Shown here: positions 10,834 through 18,781 of the stretch, piece by piece
Layout of the letters: the number at the start of each line of letters is the position of its first letter
Position numbering within the stretch: position 1 is the stretch's first letter
Origin: Pelagibacteraceae bacterium TMED124
GTDB lineage: Bacteria > Pseudomonadota > Alphaproteobacteria > Pelagibacterales > Pelagibacteraceae
Reading direction: 5' to 3'
Length of the DNA: 24,918 bases
NCBI GenBank assembly: GCA_002171275.2
Contig: NHFZ02000015.1
Span: forward strand, 1 to 24,918
The notes under the pieces: generated by a model
What the model saw: only the letters and a program-made list of their open reading frames with translations
Told to the model about the DNA's origin: nothing
The model's database searches: none
Program-made: the position numbers and the translations under genes

Positions 10834-11231
10834 TGACCAGAGGAGTTTGGAAAGGCCCATTTGTACATCCAAGTTTATTAAAAAAAGTAGATAAACTAAA
10901 AGATAAAGGTAAGAAACAACCAATTAAAACATGGTCAAGGAATTCAACAATTATTCCAGAATTTGTTGGACATAGTTTTTTAATTCATAATGGAAGAAGT
11001 TTTATACCAATTACAATTTCAGAAGAAATGGTTGGACACAAGCTAGGTGAGTTTTCTCCAACAAGAAAATTTTCTGGTCATACACCGGCAGATAAAAAAG
11101 CAGCTGCAGAAGGTGGTTCGGCACCAAAAGCGGCACCAGGAGCAGCGCCTAAAGCAGCACCAGGAGCAGCACCTAAAGCAGCACCAGGAGCAGCAGCACC
11201 AGCAAAAGGAAAAGAAGATGCAAAAAAATAA
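10833..11231 (+). CDS. rpsS: 30S ribosomal protein S19 with Ala/Pro-rich repeat tail
   Basis: S19 pairs with S13 in the 30S head near the A-site and the subunit bridge. Residues 1 to ~88 are canonical: [45 protein letters not shown] and [17 protein letters not shown]. The family normally stops at about 92 residues, but this protein has 132. The extra ~40 residues are Ala/Pro/Gly/Lys only, containing three near-identical 8-residue units (APKAAPGA) encoded by a 24-base tandem repeat, then a KGKEDAKK end. The tail region is far more GC-rich than its surroundings because of the GCA/GCC-type codons. The last 14 bases overlap the start of rplV. Confidence 0.97.
   Translation: MTRGVWKGPFVHPSLLKKVDKLKDKGKKQPIKTWSRNSTIIPEFVGHSFLIHNGRSFIPITISEEMVGHKLGEFSPTRKFSGHTPADKKAAAEGGSAPKAAPGAAPKAAPGAAPKAAPGAAAPAKGKEDAKK
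11121..11192 (+). repeat. 24-bp tandem repeat, three copies, inside rpsS
   Basis: Three in-frame copies lie at 11121-11144, 11145-11168 and 11169-11192. They differ only at a few third-codon positions (GCA/GCG, CCA/CCT, AAA, GCG/GCA). A partial fourth unit (GCAGCACCAGCAAAAGGA) follows. Each unit encodes APKAAPGA. The near identity at DNA level indicates recent expansion by slippage or unequal recombination, so copy number may differ between strains. Confidence 0.93.
11205..11210 (+). promoter_or_regulatory. Shine-Dalgarno site that sets the rplV start
   Basis: AAAGGA at 11205-11210 lies 7 bases before the ATG at 11218, inside the end of rpsS. It supports 11218 as the rplV start rather than the in-frame ATG at 11047, which would add 57 residues translated from the shifted S19 tail repeat. 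Confidence 0.6.
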
Positions 11232-11583
11232 TATTGTTAAAGCCATAAATAAAAATGTTAGGACAGGAGCTAGAAAAGCAAATCTTTTGTTGAACTTTAT
11301 TAAAGGCAAAAAAGCTGACGTAGCTATTAGAGATTTAGAATTTACAAGACGAAAAGTAGCAAAAGATATTAAAAAAACAGTTCAGTCTGCGATAGCAAAT
11401 GCAGAGAATAATTATCAATATGATGTAGATAATTTGTATGTAAAAGAAGCATATGTTGGAAAGTCAATAGTGATGAAAAGATTTAGACCAAGAGCTAAAG
11501 GAAGAGCATCTTCTATAAAAAAACCATTTAGTAGAATAACTGTGATTTTAGAGGAAAAAAAACAAAAAGAGGTTAAAAAATAA
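11218..11583 (+). CDS. rplV: 50S ribosomal protein L22
   Basis: L22 contacts all 23S rRNA domains, and its beta-hairpin lines the exit tunnel. With the start at 11218 ([21 protein letters not shown]) it has 121 residues (E. coli 110). Conserved parts are [19 protein letters not shown], the [23 protein letters not shown] core and the tunnel hairpin [27 protein letters not shown] longer open frame begins at 11047, but its N-terminus is the out-of-frame S19 tail and not L22-like. It overlaps rpsS by 14 bases and ends with TAATG shared with rpsC. The C-terminal [10 protein letters not shown] is a short lysine-rich addition. Confidence 0.96.
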   Translation: MQKNNIVKAINKNVRTGARKANLLLNFIKGKKADVAIRDLEFTRRKVAKDIKKTVQSAIANAENNYQYDVDNLYVKEAYVGKSIVMKRFRPRAKGRASSIKKPFSRITVILEEKKQKEVKK

Positions 11584-12269
11584 TGGGACAAAAAGTTAAT
11601 CCGGTTGGCTTTAGACTTGGTGTAAACAGATCTTGGGACTCTGTTTGGTTCGCCAAAAAAGGAGACTACGGGAAATATTTAATTGAAGATTATAAAATTA
11701 GAAAGTTTATAAGAAAAAATATAAAGAACGCTGGCGTTTCCGAAGTAGTAATTGAAAGATCTTCTAAAAAATGTGTTGTATCAATTCATACTTCAAGGCC
11801 CGGTTTTGTTATAGGTAAAAAAGGCTCCGATATAGAAAAAATAAAAAAACAAATATCAAAAATTACTCAAGATGAAGTTACAGTAAACATTAAAGAAATT
11901 AAAAAACCCGAGCTAAATGCTTATCTTGTGGCTGAAAATATTGCTCAACAATTAGAAAAAAGAGTTGCTTATAGAAGAGCAATGAAAAGAGCAATGCAAG
12001 GAACTATGAGACTAGGTGCAAAAGGAATTAAAGTATGTGTAAGTGGCAGATTAGCAGGTAATGATATAGCTAGGTCAGAGTGGTTAAGAGAAGGAAGTAT
12101 TCCATTGCACACTCTTAGAGCAAATCTTGATTATTCTGAAGCGGAAGCGCTAACAACTTATGGGATGATAGGTGTGAAAGTTTGGATTTATAAGGGAGAA
12201 ATTTTCTTAAAAGATATTGATAAAGAAAAAATTGAAAGGGTAAAAAATGCTACAACCAACAAGAAGTAA
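11583..12269 (+). CDS. rpsC: 30S ribosomal protein S3
   Basis: S3 forms part of the mRNA entry channel and its helicase activity. It has 228 residues (E. coli 233). It starts with the diagnostic [14 protein letters not shown] type-2 KH domain has its GxxG loop, GKKG, at 78-81 ([16 protein letters not shown]). The C-terminal domain shows [35 protein letters not shown] and the [13 protein letters not shown] block. The ATG shares one base with the rplV stop. The last 23 bases overlap rplP. Confidence 0.98.
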   Translation: MGQKVNPVGFRLGVNRSWDSVWFAKKGDYGKYLIEDYKIRKFIRKNIKNAGVSEVVIERSSKKCVVSIHTSRPGFVIGKKGSDIEKIKKQISKITQDEVTVNIKEIKKPELNAYLVAENIAQQLEKRVAYRRAMKRAMQGTMRLGAKGIKVCVSGRLAGNDIARSEWLREGSIPLHTLRANLDYSEAEALTTYGMIGVKVWIYKGEIFLKDIDKEKIERVKNATTNKK

Positions 12270-12651
12270 ATACAGAAAAGCCCATAAAGGAAGAATTCAT
12301 GGTAAAGCATCTAGAGCTACTAGTTTAAATTATGGAACGTATGGATTAAAAGCTATTCAACCAGAAAGAATAATTGGAAAACAAATTGAAGCAGCAAGAG
12401 TGGCATTAACAAGATACATGGAAAGAACTGGAAAAGTATGGACCAGAATTTTTCCCAACATACCTGTATCTAAAAAACCAACAGAAGTTAGAATGGGTAA
12501 AGGAAAAGGATCGCCAGAATATTGGGCATGTAGAGTAAAACCAGGAAGAGTATTGTTCGAAGTAGACGGTATTTCAGAGGAAGTGGCAAGAGAAGCTTTA
12601 TATAAAGCTTCAGCAAAATTACCGATTAAAACTAAATTTATTAAAAGATAA
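12247..12651 (+). CDS. rplP: 50S ribosomal protein L16
   Basis: L16 helps shape the A-site tRNA pocket of the 50S subunit. It has 134 residues (E. coli 136). It begins [19 protein letters not shown], the universal L16 N-terminus, so the start inside rpsC (23-base overlap) is secure. Further signatures are [34 protein letters not shown] and the [18 protein letters not shown] block. rpmC follows after 2 bases. Confidence 0.98.
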   Translation: MLQPTRSKYRKAHKGRIHGKASRATSLNYGTYGLKAIQPERIIGKQIEAARVALTRYMERTGKVWTRIFPNIPVSKKPTEVRMGKGKGSPEYWACRVKPGRVLFEVDGISEEVAREALYKASAKLPIKTKFIKR

Positions 12652-12653
12652 AA

Positions 12654-12842
12654 ATGAAAAAAAAAGATATAAAAAAAATGACTAAAGACCAATCAAAGAG
12701 AGAAATTGATAAATTAAAAAAAGATTTATTTAATATGAGATTTAAAAAAATTAACGGTCAATTACAAAATATAGCGGAATACGGTACAATAAAGAGAAAT
12801 ATAGCGCGATTATACAATAATATTTTAGGTAACAAAAAATGA
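12654..12842 (+). CDS. rpmC: 50S ribosomal protein L29
   Basis: L29 is a small two-helix protein near the tunnel exit beside L23. It has 62 residues (E. coli 63). The family pattern is present: L/[17 protein letters not shown] followed by a [10 protein letters not shown] helix ([11 protein letters not shown]). It is very lysine-rich. Its stop overlaps the rpsQ start as ATGA (12839-12842), suggesting coupled translation. Confidence 0.95.
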   Translation: MKKKDIKKMTKDQSKREIDKLKKDLFNMRFKKINGQLQNIAEYGTIKRNIARLYNNILGNKK

Positions 12843-13069
12843 CAAAAAGAATTTTAAAAGGAAAAGTAGTGAGTAGTAAAGGCAATAAAACTATCGTTGT
12901 TGAAGTTAAGAGAAGATTTCAACATCCTTTTTACGGAAAAGTTATATCCAGATCAAAAAAATATCATGCACATGATGAAAAAAATAAATTCAAAGAAGGA
13001 GACTTGGTTAAAATTATTGAAAGCAGACCAATATCTAAATTAAAAACTTGGCAGGTAATAGACAAATGA
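12839..13069 (+). CDS. rpsQ: 30S ribosomal protein S17
   Basis: S17 is an OB-fold primary binder of the 16S rRNA 5' domain. It has 76 residues (E. coli 84; alphaproteobacterial forms are often about 76-80). Conserved: [29 protein letters not shown], then [32 protein letters not shown]. It overlaps both neighbours by 4 bases (ATGA at each end). Confidence 0.97.
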   Translation: MTKRILKGKVVSSKGNKTIVVEVKRRFQHPFYGKVISRSKKYHAHDEKNKFKEGDLVKIIESRPISKLKTWQVIDK

Positions 13070-13434
13070 TACAGGTACAAACAGAATTGCAAGTTGCAGA
13101 TAATACCGGCGCAAAAAGAGTAGAATGCATAAAAGTTCTTGGGGGTTCAAAAAGAAGATATGCTGGAATTGGCGATCTAATAGTGGTCAGTGTGAAAGAT
13201 GCATTACCAAGAGGAAAAGTTAAAAAGGGATCTGTTCATAAAGCCGTAGTTGTAAGAACTAAAAAAGAGATATTCAGAAAAGATGGATCAAAGGTCCAAT
13301 TTGATAGCAATTCAGTAGTTTTGACGGATGAAAAAGGCGAACCAATTGGAACAAGAATATTCGGACCTGTTACTAGAGAACTACGAACTAAAGGACAGAC
13401 AAAAATAATATCACTAGCTCCGGAGGTAATTTAA
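13066..13434 (+). CDS. rplN: 50S ribosomal protein L14
   Basis: L14 forms an intersubunit bridge and is where the silencing factor RsfS binds in other bacteria. With the start at 13066 ([17 protein letters not shown]) it has 122 residues, family standard. An in-frame ATG at 13048 would add six residues within rpsQ and is rejected because L14 proteins begin MIQ. Signatures: [16 protein letters not shown] and [10 protein letters not shown] near the C-terminus. A Shine-Dalgarno for the next gene (GGAGG, 13422-13426) lies in its last codons. Confidence 0.98.
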   Translation: MIQVQTELQVADNTGAKRVECIKVLGGSKRRYAGIGDLIVVSVKDALPRGKVKKGSVHKAVVVRTKKEIFRKDGSKVQFDSNSVVLTDEKGEPIGTRIFGPVTRELRTKGQTKIISLAPEVI

Positions 13435-13436
13435 TT

Positions 13437-13676
13437 ATGCATTTAAAAAAAGGAGAAAAAGTAAGAGTTTTTGTTGGAAAAGATAAAGGAAAAGACGGAG
13501 AAATAATTGAAATTAATAGATCAAGAAATTTAGCTAAAGTTAAAGCAGTAAATATGCAAAAGAAACATAAAAAACCAACAAAAGAAAACAAAGGCGGAAT
13601 AGTTTCAAAAGAAGGATTTATTCATTTGTCTAATCTTAAAAAAATAGATGATACAAAAAAGAAAGTTAAAAAATGA
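13437..13676 (+). CDS. rplX: 50S ribosomal protein L24, short form
   Basis: L24 is one of the two assembly-initiator proteins of the 50S subunit. The N-terminal KOW domain is clear ([20 protein letters not shown], residues 4-23), followed by [11 protein letters not shown] and [15 protein letters not shown]. It has only 79 residues against about 104 in E. coli. It ends soon after the SNLKKID strand in a lysine-rich stub, so it lacks the usual C-terminal portion (normally with a TRVG-type motif). A GGAGG Shine-Dalgarno lies 10 bases before the ATG. The stop overlaps the rplE start as ATGA (13673-13676). Confidence 0.94.
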   Translation: MHLKKGEKVRVFVGKDKGKDGEIIEINRSRNLAKVKAVNMQKKHKKPTKENKGGIVSKEGFIHLSNLKKIDDTKKKVKK

Positions 13677-14287
13677 TACCTAGATTAAAAGAAAAATATA
13701 GAAATACAATCATGAAAAGCCTTATGAGCAAACTTAGCCTTAAGAATATTTATTCTGTACCTAAAATTAAAAAAGTTGTTATAAACATGGGGTTAGGCGC
13801 TGATGCACTAGAAAAGAAGAAGTTAGAAACATGCGTTAAAGATATGGCCTCTATTACAGGACAACAACCGGTAATAACAAAATTTAAAAAATCTATTTCT
13901 AATTTTAAATCCAGAAAAGGTGCAAACGCCGGTTTAAAAGTGACTTTGAGAAACGATAGAATGTATGAGTTTGTAGACAGACTTGTAAATATCGCGCTTC
14001 CAAGAATAAAGGATTTTAGAGGTCTGAAAGATAGTAGTTGCGATAAATTCGGAAATTTCAGCTTTGGTATTAAAGAACATATAATTTTTCCTGAAATAAA
14101 TTTTGACAAAGTTGAAAGAATACGTGGTCTAGATGTTACAATCGTAACCACAAGCAACTCGAAAGAAAATACTGTATCATTATTAAAAGAATTTGATTTT
14201 CCAATAGTCAAAAGTGCTGAGAAAAAAACAAAGAAAAAGAAGAAGTTTTTCGCGAAAGAAGAAAAAGAAGAAAAAAAGGAGAAATAA
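13673..14287 (+). CDS. rplE: 50S ribosomal protein L5 with Lys/Glu-rich tail
   Basis: L5 binds 5S rRNA and contacts the P-site tRNA. Residues 1 to ~178 are canonical: [60 protein letters not shown] and [17 protein letters not shown]. coli L5 ends at 179 residues. Here 26 more follow (about 179-204), almost all Lys and Glu with two Phe ([21 protein letters not shown]). The tail DNA is a nearly pure purine run that also holds the Shine-Dalgarno of rpsN, so part of the tail could be a by-product of a purine-rich ribosome-binding region. Confidence 0.97.
   Translation: MIPRLKEKYRNTIMKSLMSKLSLKNIYSVPKIKKVVINMGLGADALEKKKLETCVKDMASITGQQPVITKFKKSISNFKSRKGANAGLKVTLRNDRMYEFVDRLVNIALPRIKDFRGLKDSSCDKFGNFSFGIKEHIIFPEINFDKVERIRGLDVTIVTTSNSKENTVSLLKEFDFPIVKSAEKKTKKKKKFFAKEEKEEKKEK
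14276..14281 (+). promoter_or_regulatory. Shine-Dalgarno site that sets the rpsN start
   Basis: AAGGAG lies 7 bases upstream of the ATG at 14289, in the last codons of rplE. It favours 14289 over the in-frame ATG at 14214, which would add 25 lysine/arginine residues that are merely the shifted L5 tail. Confidence 0.7.
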
Positions 14288-14288
14288 A

Positions 14289-14594
14289 ATGGCAAAAACC
14301 AGTGCAATCGAAAGAAACTTGAAAAGAATAAGAATGGTTAAAAAATTTGAAAAAAGAAGAAAAAAACTAAAAGCTATAATCAGTAATAAAAAATTACCAT
14401 TAAATGAAAGATTTGCTGCTCAATTAAAACTTTCAAAACTTCCTAAAAATTCTTCGAAAATTAGAATTCGAAATCGATGTGAAATATCAGGTAGACCACA
14501 TGGAGTTTATAGAAAATTAAGAATATCAAGAATAGCATTAAGAGACATGGCATCATCAGGAAAAATTCCTGGAATGACTAAGTCAAGTTGGTAA
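14289..14594 (+). CDS. rpsN: 30S ribosomal protein S14
   Basis: S14 is a 30S head protein near the A-site. With the start at 14289 ([17 protein letters not shown]) it has exactly 101 residues, the long zinc-free form: only one cysteine is present ([26 protein letters not shown]) and no CxxC zinc knuckle. The C-terminus [11 protein letters not shown] is the universal S14 ending. The ATG is one base after the rplE stop. The longer open frame from 14214 is rejected. Confidence 0.98.
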   Translation: MAKTSAIERNLKRIRMVKKFEKRRKKLKAIISNKKLPLNERFAAQLKLSKLPKNSSKIRIRNRCEISGRPHGVYRKLRISRIALRDMASSGKIPGMTKSSW

Positions 14595-14603
14595 AGGAGA
14601 AAA

Positions 14604-15002
14604 ATGACATTTGTAGACCCTATAGGTGATATGTTAACAAGAATTAGAAATGGTCAAATGAGATCATTAAATGTAATTAATGTGCCTTTTTCAAATTTTA
14701 GGTCAAAAATTTTAAATGTTCTTAAAAGTGAAGGTTACATTGTTGATTTTAAAATTAATGAAGATGAAAATAAGAGAAAACAAATAATGGTTAATTTAAA
14801 ATATTATGAGGGACAACCAGTTATAAGGGAAATAAAAAGAATATCTAAACCAGGAAGAAGAGTTTATTCAAGAGCCGGGAGCATTCCTAGAGTTCATAGC
14901 GGTTTAGGTGTGGCAATACTATCTACAAGCAAAGGTGTAATGTCAGATACAGATGCCATAAAAAATAATCTAGGTGGGGAAATTATTTGTAGGATATTTT
15001 AA
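14604..15002 (+). CDS. rpsH: 30S ribosomal protein S8
   Basis: S8 binds the central domain of 16S rRNA; in E. coli it also represses the spc operon by binding within the L5 region of the mRNA. It has 132 residues (E. coli 130). Motifs: DPIGDMLTRIRNGQ at the N-terminus, SKPGRRVYSRAGSIPRVHSGLGVAILSTSKGVMSD in the C-terminal half, ending GGEIICRIF. It has one of the clearest Shine-Dalgarno sequences of the window (AAGGAG, 14594-14599, 4 bases before the ATG). The stop overlaps rplF as TAATG. Confidence 0.98.
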   Translation: MTFVDPIGDMLTRIRNGQMRSLNVINVPFSNFRSKILNVLKSEGYIVDFKINEDENKRKQIMVNLKYYEGQPVIREIKRISKPGRRVYSRAGSIPRVHSGLGVAILSTSKGVMSDTDAIKNNLGGEIICRIF

Positions 15003-15541
15003 TGTCTAAATTAGGAAAAAAAATAATTGTATTACCAAAGGATTCTAATATTAAATTAGATAATGGCAGTCTTTTGGTATCAGGACCAAAAGGTTCAAAA
15101 AAAATAGAATTTAATGAAAAATTATTTTCATCGAAGACAAATGACAAAAATGAATTTCAAATATTACCTAATAAAAAAACAAAAGATATTTCAATAATGT
15201 GGGGAACTTATAGAAGTTTAGTAAATAATGCCGTGATAGGTGTCACAAAGGGTCACGAAAAAAACTTAGAGCTTAACGGCGTTGGTTTTAGGGCAAATTT
15301 AAAAGGGGAAGATTTAATATTAAGTTTAGGTTTCAGCCATGAGGTAAAATATAAAGTGCCAAAAGGTATAACTATTAAGGTTGAAAAACAAACTAAAATT
15401 AATATCACAGGACTAGATAAAGATTTGGTATCAAAAACATCTTCGGAAATTAAATCTTTAAAATCTGTTGAACCATATAAAGGAAAAGGAATTAAAGAAA
15501 GGAATCAATACGTTTTAAGAAAAGAAGGAAAGAAAAAATAA
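15002..15541 (+). CDS. rplF: 50S ribosomal protein L6
   Basis: L6 lies near the GTPase-associated centre of the 50S subunit. It has 179 residues (E. coli 177). Two L6 repeats are visible; the most diagnostic pieces are [50 protein letters not shown] and the C-terminal [24 protein letters not shown]. The gene starts one base inside the rpsH stop and ends 4 bases before rplR. Confidence 0.98.
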   Translation: MSKLGKKIIVLPKDSNIKLDNGSLLVSGPKGSKKIEFNEKLFSSKTNDKNEFQILPNKKTKDISIMWGTYRSLVNNAVIGVTKGHEKNLELNGVGFRANLKGEDLILSLGFSHEVKYKVPKGITIKVEKQTKINITGLDKDLVSKTSSEIKSLKSVEPYKGKGIKERNQYVLRKEGKKK

Positions 15542-15545
15542 GATT

Positions 15546-15899
15546 ATGTCAAAAAAAAATTCATCAGATAAACGTGCTAAAAGAAATAGAGCTAAACTTA
15601 AACAAGTTAATGTTGGTAGATTTAGAATATCAATATCAAAATCCTTAAAAAATATATCTGCACAAATAATCGATGATAAAATTAATAAAACAATAGTATC
15701 AGCATCTTCAACTGAAAAAGATATGAAAAAAGTTAAAAAAAATAAGACAGCTTTATCAGTAGCAATTGGAGAGGTTTTAGCAAAGAGAGCCGTAGAAAAA
15801 AAAATAAACAAAGTCTACTTTGATAGAGGCGGCTATAAGTATCATGGTAGAGTAAAAGCATTAGCAGACTCTTTGCGTAAAAATGGATTGAATTTTTAA
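15546..15899 (+). CDS. rplR: 50S ribosomal protein L18
   Basis: L18 helps bring 5S rRNA to the large subunit together with L5. It has 117 residues, as in E. coli. The basic N-terminus is followed by [27 protein letters not shown], and the C-terminal signature [30 protein letters not shown] is typical. Its stop shares a base with the rpsE start (TAATG at 15897-15901). Confidence 0.97.
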   Translation: MSKKNSSDKRAKRNRAKLKQVNVGRFRISISKSLKNISAQIIDDKINKTIVSASSTEKDMKKVKKNKTALSVAIGEVLAKRAVEKKINKVYFDRGGYKYHGRVKALADSLRKNGLNF

Positions 15900-16399
15900 T
15901 GAGAGATAGTGAATACATAGAAAAACTTGTAGCAATAAACAGAATAACAAAAGTTGTTAAAGGTGGAAGAAGATTTGGTTTCGCTGCCTTGGTTGTGGTT
16001 GGAAATCAAAAAGGTTCAGTTGGCATAGGCAAGGGAAAATCAAAACAAGTTCCTGATGCTATAAAAAAAGCAAGTGAATTAGCAAAAAGAAATATGTTTA
16101 AAATACCATTAAAAGACGGAAGAACCCTACATCATGATATTTATTCTAAAAGCGGATCAGGAAAAATTTTAATGAGATCAGCCCCAACTGGAACAGGTAT
16201 TATAGCAGGAGGTCCAATGCGTGCCGTTTGCGAAGCATTAGGAATTCAAGATGTGGTAGCTAAATCTCTTGGATCAGCAAACCCACACAATGTTCTAAAA
16301 GCTCTTTTGAATGGTCTGAAAAGCCAGAGCTCCCCCAAACTACTTTCATCAATTCGGGGCAAGAAAATATCTGAAATTATTAAACAAAGAGAGAGTTAA
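15899..16399 (+). CDS. rpsE: 30S ribosomal protein S5
   Basis: S5 is involved in mRNA entry and decoding accuracy. It has 166 residues (E. coli 167). Signatures: [43 protein letters not shown] near the N-terminus (S5 double-stranded RNA-binding domain) and the C-terminal half [32 protein letters not shown]. Only two bases separate the stop from rplO, so rpmD (L30), which commonly lies here, is absent. Confidence 0.98.
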   Translation: MRDSEYIEKLVAINRITKVVKGGRRFGFAALVVVGNQKGSVGIGKGKSKQVPDAIKKASELAKRNMFKIPLKDGRTLHHDIYSKSGSGKILMRSAPTGTGIIAGGPMRAVCEALGIQDVVAKSLGSANPHNVLKALLNGLKSQSSPKLLSSIRGKKISEIIKQRES

Positions 16400-16401
16400 T
16401 T

Positions 16402-16863
16402 ATGAAATTAAACACATTAGTTAAAATAAATTATTCTAAATTAAGAGTGGGAAGAGGAATTGGTTCGGGCAAAGGAAAAACATCTGGTAGAGGGGTCAAA
16501 GGACAGAAATCAAGATCGGGTGTTGCCATTAAAAGTTTTGAAGGCGGACAAATGCCATTATATAGAAGACTTCCCAAAAGAGGTTTCAAAGCAATAAATA
16601 AAAAAAATGTGGCGATATTAAACCTTTCAGACATAAATTTACTCATTAAAAATAAAAAAATTAAACCACAAGATGAGATAAGCATAAAAAATCTATCTGA
16701 AAAAAAAATAATAAGAAATAAGTATCACAAACTCAAAATTCTTGGCAAAGGGGATTTAAATGAAAAGTTGATAATAAAAGCAGATTTTATTTCAAAGTCC
16801 GCGAGATCAAAAATCGAGAAAGCCGGCGGAACTATTAACTTATCTAAACAAAAACTTTTGTAA
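16402..16863 (+). CDS. rplO: 50S ribosomal protein L15
   Basis: L15 is a late-assembly 50S protein. It has 153 residues (E. coli 144). The N-terminal extension shows the diagnostic RVGRGIGSGKGKTSGRGVKGQKSRSG, then FEGGQMPLYRRLPKRGFKA. The C-terminal IKADFISKSARSKIEKAGGTI matches the globular domain. The middle is rich in Lys/Ile/Asn. secY starts one base after the stop. Confidence 0.97.
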   Translation: MKLNTLVKINYSKLRVGRGIGSGKGKTSGRGVKGQKSRSGVAIKSFEGGQMPLYRRLPKRGFKAINKKNVAILNLSDINLLIKNKKIKPQDEISIKNLSEKKIIRNKYHKLKILGKGDLNEKLIIKADFISKSARSKIEKAGGTINLSKQKLL

Positions 16864-16864
16864 A

Positions 16865-18160
16865 ATGGCAAACGGCGAAATAAACAAGCAAAGTTCATCA
16901 TCTGATTTGAGAAATAGAATTGTTTTTACAATTTTAATGTTGTGCGTTTATAGGCTAGGCACATATGTTCCTTTAGCCGGAATTGATCCAATAGCATTGC
17001 AAGAAATAATGTCATCATCACAAAAAGGTTTGTTGGGAATGTTTAACGTCTTTTCTGGTGGTGCCGTCACCAGAATGGCAATTTTTGCTCTTGGAATAAT
17101 GCCATACATTTCATCTTCAATCATTGTACAGTTATTAACTGGTGTCTCAGATTATTTTAAAAATTTAAAGGATCAAGGCGAACTAGGAAGAAAAAAAATC
17201 ACTCAAATAACAAGATATGGAACGGTACTTATAGCATGCCTTCAGGGATATGGAGTTTCAGTTGGATTAGAAAATGCAGGAAATTTAGTTCTTAATCCCG
17301 GAATTAACTTTAAATTAATGACAGTAATATCGCTTGTTGCTGGCACAACATTTTTAATGTGGCTTGGTGAACAAATTACATCACGAGGTATTGGAAACGG
17401 TATATCACTAATTATATTTTCTGGAATAGTTGCAGAGATACCAAGGGCACTGGCTTCAACATTTGAATTAGGTAGAACTGGCGCACTTTCAGCAACAATG
17501 ATTATAGGAATTTTTGTTCTTATAATAATTACAGTGATGTTTATTGTTTTTATGGAACGTGCAATGAGAAAAATTTTGATTAATTATCCTAAAAGACAAA
17601 TGGGTAATAAAGTTTATGGTGGTCAATCATCTCATTTACCTCTAAAAATAAATACTGCCGGTGTTATTCCGGCGATTTTTGCGTCAGCTTTATTATTATT
17701 ACCAATAACATTTTCTAATTTTGGTTTATCAGAATCAGATTTATTTTTAAATTTCTCCTCATGGTTTTCTCAGGGAAAACCTTTATATATGCTTTTATAT
17801 GCATCTGGAATTATATTCTTTTGTTTTTTTTATACAGGAATAGTTTTTAATCCAAAAGAAACTGCAGAAAATTTAAGAAAATATGGCGGATATGTTCCCG
17901 GAATAAGACCCGGAGAAAGAACAGCGAAGTATATAGAAAGTATCCTGGTTAAATTAACTACAATCGGAGCTTGTTATTTAACCATAGTTTGTTTAATGCC
18001 AGAATTTTTAATTGCCAAATATCCTATACCATTTTATTTAGGAGGAACATCTCTTCTAATCGTTGTTGTTGTAGCTATGGATACCGTGACTCAAGTACAA
18101 ACGAGACTAATGAGTTCTCAATATGAGTCATTAATTAAAAAAGCAAAATTTAGTAGATAA
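16865..18160 (+). CDS. secY: Protein translocase subunit SecY
   Basis: SecY is the channel subunit of the SecYEG translocon in the inner membrane. It has 431 residues (E. coli 443), with about ten hydrophobic segments predicted by eye. Diagnostic motifs: RIVFTILMLCVYRLGTYVPLAGID in TM1, GLLGMFNVFSGGA plus IMPYISSSIIVQLL (plug and TM2), QITSRGIGNGISLIIFSGIVA, NTAGVIPAIFASALLLLP around residues 262-280, and GGYVPGIRPGERTAKYIESIL in the C5 loop region that contacts SecA or the ribosome. It sits in the usual place after rplO. adk follows after one base. Confidence 0.98.
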   Translation: MANGEINKQSSSSDLRNRIVFTILMLCVYRLGTYVPLAGIDPIALQEIMSSSQKGLLGMFNVFSGGAVTRMAIFALGIMPYISSSIIVQLLTGVSDYFKNLKDQGELGRKKITQITRYGTVLIACLQGYGVSVGLENAGNLVLNPGINFKLMTVISLVAGTTFLMWLGEQITSRGIGNGISLIIFSGIVAEIPRALASTFELGRTGALSATMIIGIFVLIIITVMFIVFMERAMRKILINYPKRQMGNKVYGGQSSHLPLKINTAGVIPAIFASALLLLPITFSNFGLSESDLFLNFSSWFSQGKPLYMLLYASGIIFFCFFYTGIVFNPKETAENLRKYGGYVPGIRPGERTAKYIESILVKLTTIGACYLTIVCLMPEFLIAKYPIPFYLGGTSLLIVVVVAMDTVTQVQTRLMSSQYESLIKKAKFSR

Positions 18161-18161
18161 T

Positions 18162-18734
18162 ATGAACATAGTTATTTTTGGACCACCAGGTGCTGGAAAA
18201 GGTACTCAATCAAAATTTATTGTTAATAAATTTAATCTATATCAATTATCAACAGGCGACCTTCTACGTAACGAAATCAAAAATAAAACAAAATTAGGAT
18301 CTGAAATTTCATCAATCATAAATTCAGGTGAATTAGTTTCAGATAAAATAGTTAGTAATTTGATAGAAAAATTCATTTCAAACGATAATTATAAAAATAA
18401 AATTATCTTTGATGGATATCCAAGAACCTTAATTCAAGCAAAGAATTTAGATGATTTATTAAAAAAATATAAACAAAAAATAGATATTGTTTTAAAATTG
18501 TCTGTAGGATTAGAAACAGTTAAAAAAAGAATTTCTGAAAGACAGGCACAAGAAAAAAGAACTGATGATAATGAAGAAATAGCGATTAAAAGATACAAAA
18601 CTTATGAGAAATCATCTGAGCCTGTTATAGATTATTACAAGCAATCTAATTTACTGAAAGTTGTAAACGGTGAGGCTGGAATATCTGAAATTAATAGTGA
18701 AATTAGGGGGTTAATTGACGCTATCAAGGGTTGA
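18162..18734 (+). CDS. adk: Adenylate kinase, short-LID form
   Basis: The enzyme converts ATP + AMP to 2 ADP in the cytoplasm. The P-loop GPPGAGKGT is at residues 7-15. YQLSTGDLLRNEI and FDGYPRTLIQA form the AMP-binding region, and RTDDNEEIAIKRYKTYEKSSEPVIDYY is the C-terminal signature. It has 190 residues against 214 in E. coli. Between KKRISERQ and RTDD only a few residues remain where the LID domain would be, so this is the short type without the zinc or long LID. The secY-adk order is common in bacteria. The stop codon TGA forms part of the -35 box of the putative rpsM promoter. Confidence 0.97.
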   Translation: MNIVIFGPPGAGKGTQSKFIVNKFNLYQLSTGDLLRNEIKNKTKLGSEISSIINSGELVSDKIVSNLIEKFISNDNYKNKIIFDGYPRTLIQAKNLDDLLKKYKQKIDIVLKLSVGLETVKKRISERQAQEKRTDDNEEIAIKRYKTYEKSSEPVIDYYKQSNLLKVVNGEAGISEINSEIRGLIDAIKG

Positions 18735-18758
18735 CTTTAAGGAATATGAACATATAAA
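18731..18758 (+). promoter_or_regulatory. Probable promoter for rpsM-rpsK-rpoA-rplQ
   Basis: TTGACT at 18731-18736 and TATAAA at 18753-18758 each match the sigma-70 consensus in five of six positions, with a 16-base spacer. Transcription would begin near 18765, giving a leader of only about 17 bases before the rpsM ATG. The -35 overlaps the adk stop. The 47-base gap holding it is the second longest in the cluster, which supports a start of the alpha-operon section here. Confidence 0.55.
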
Positions 18759-18781
18759 TACTAATTTGAAAAAATCAAAAT

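Noticed and set aside
11047..11217. Upstream extension of rplV giving a 178-residue protein
   Set aside because: The extra residues (His/Gln-rich) are the +1 reading of the S19 repeat; L22 homology begins at 11218, which has its own Shine-Dalgarno.
11043..11309. Cys/Trp-rich minus-strand open frame opposite the rpsS tail
   Set aside because: The cysteine-rich pattern is the antisense reading of the GCA/CCA repeat; there is no start context, and strongly conserved genes lie on the other strand.
14214..14288. Upstream extension of rpsN (25 Lys/Arg residues)
   Set aside because: It is a shifted reading of the purine-rich rplE tail; S14 is exactly 101 residues from 14289.
13750..14307. 185-codon minus-strand open frame opposite rplE
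   Set aside because: A Phe/Ser-rich antisense reading of a Lys/Glu-rich gene with no independent support.
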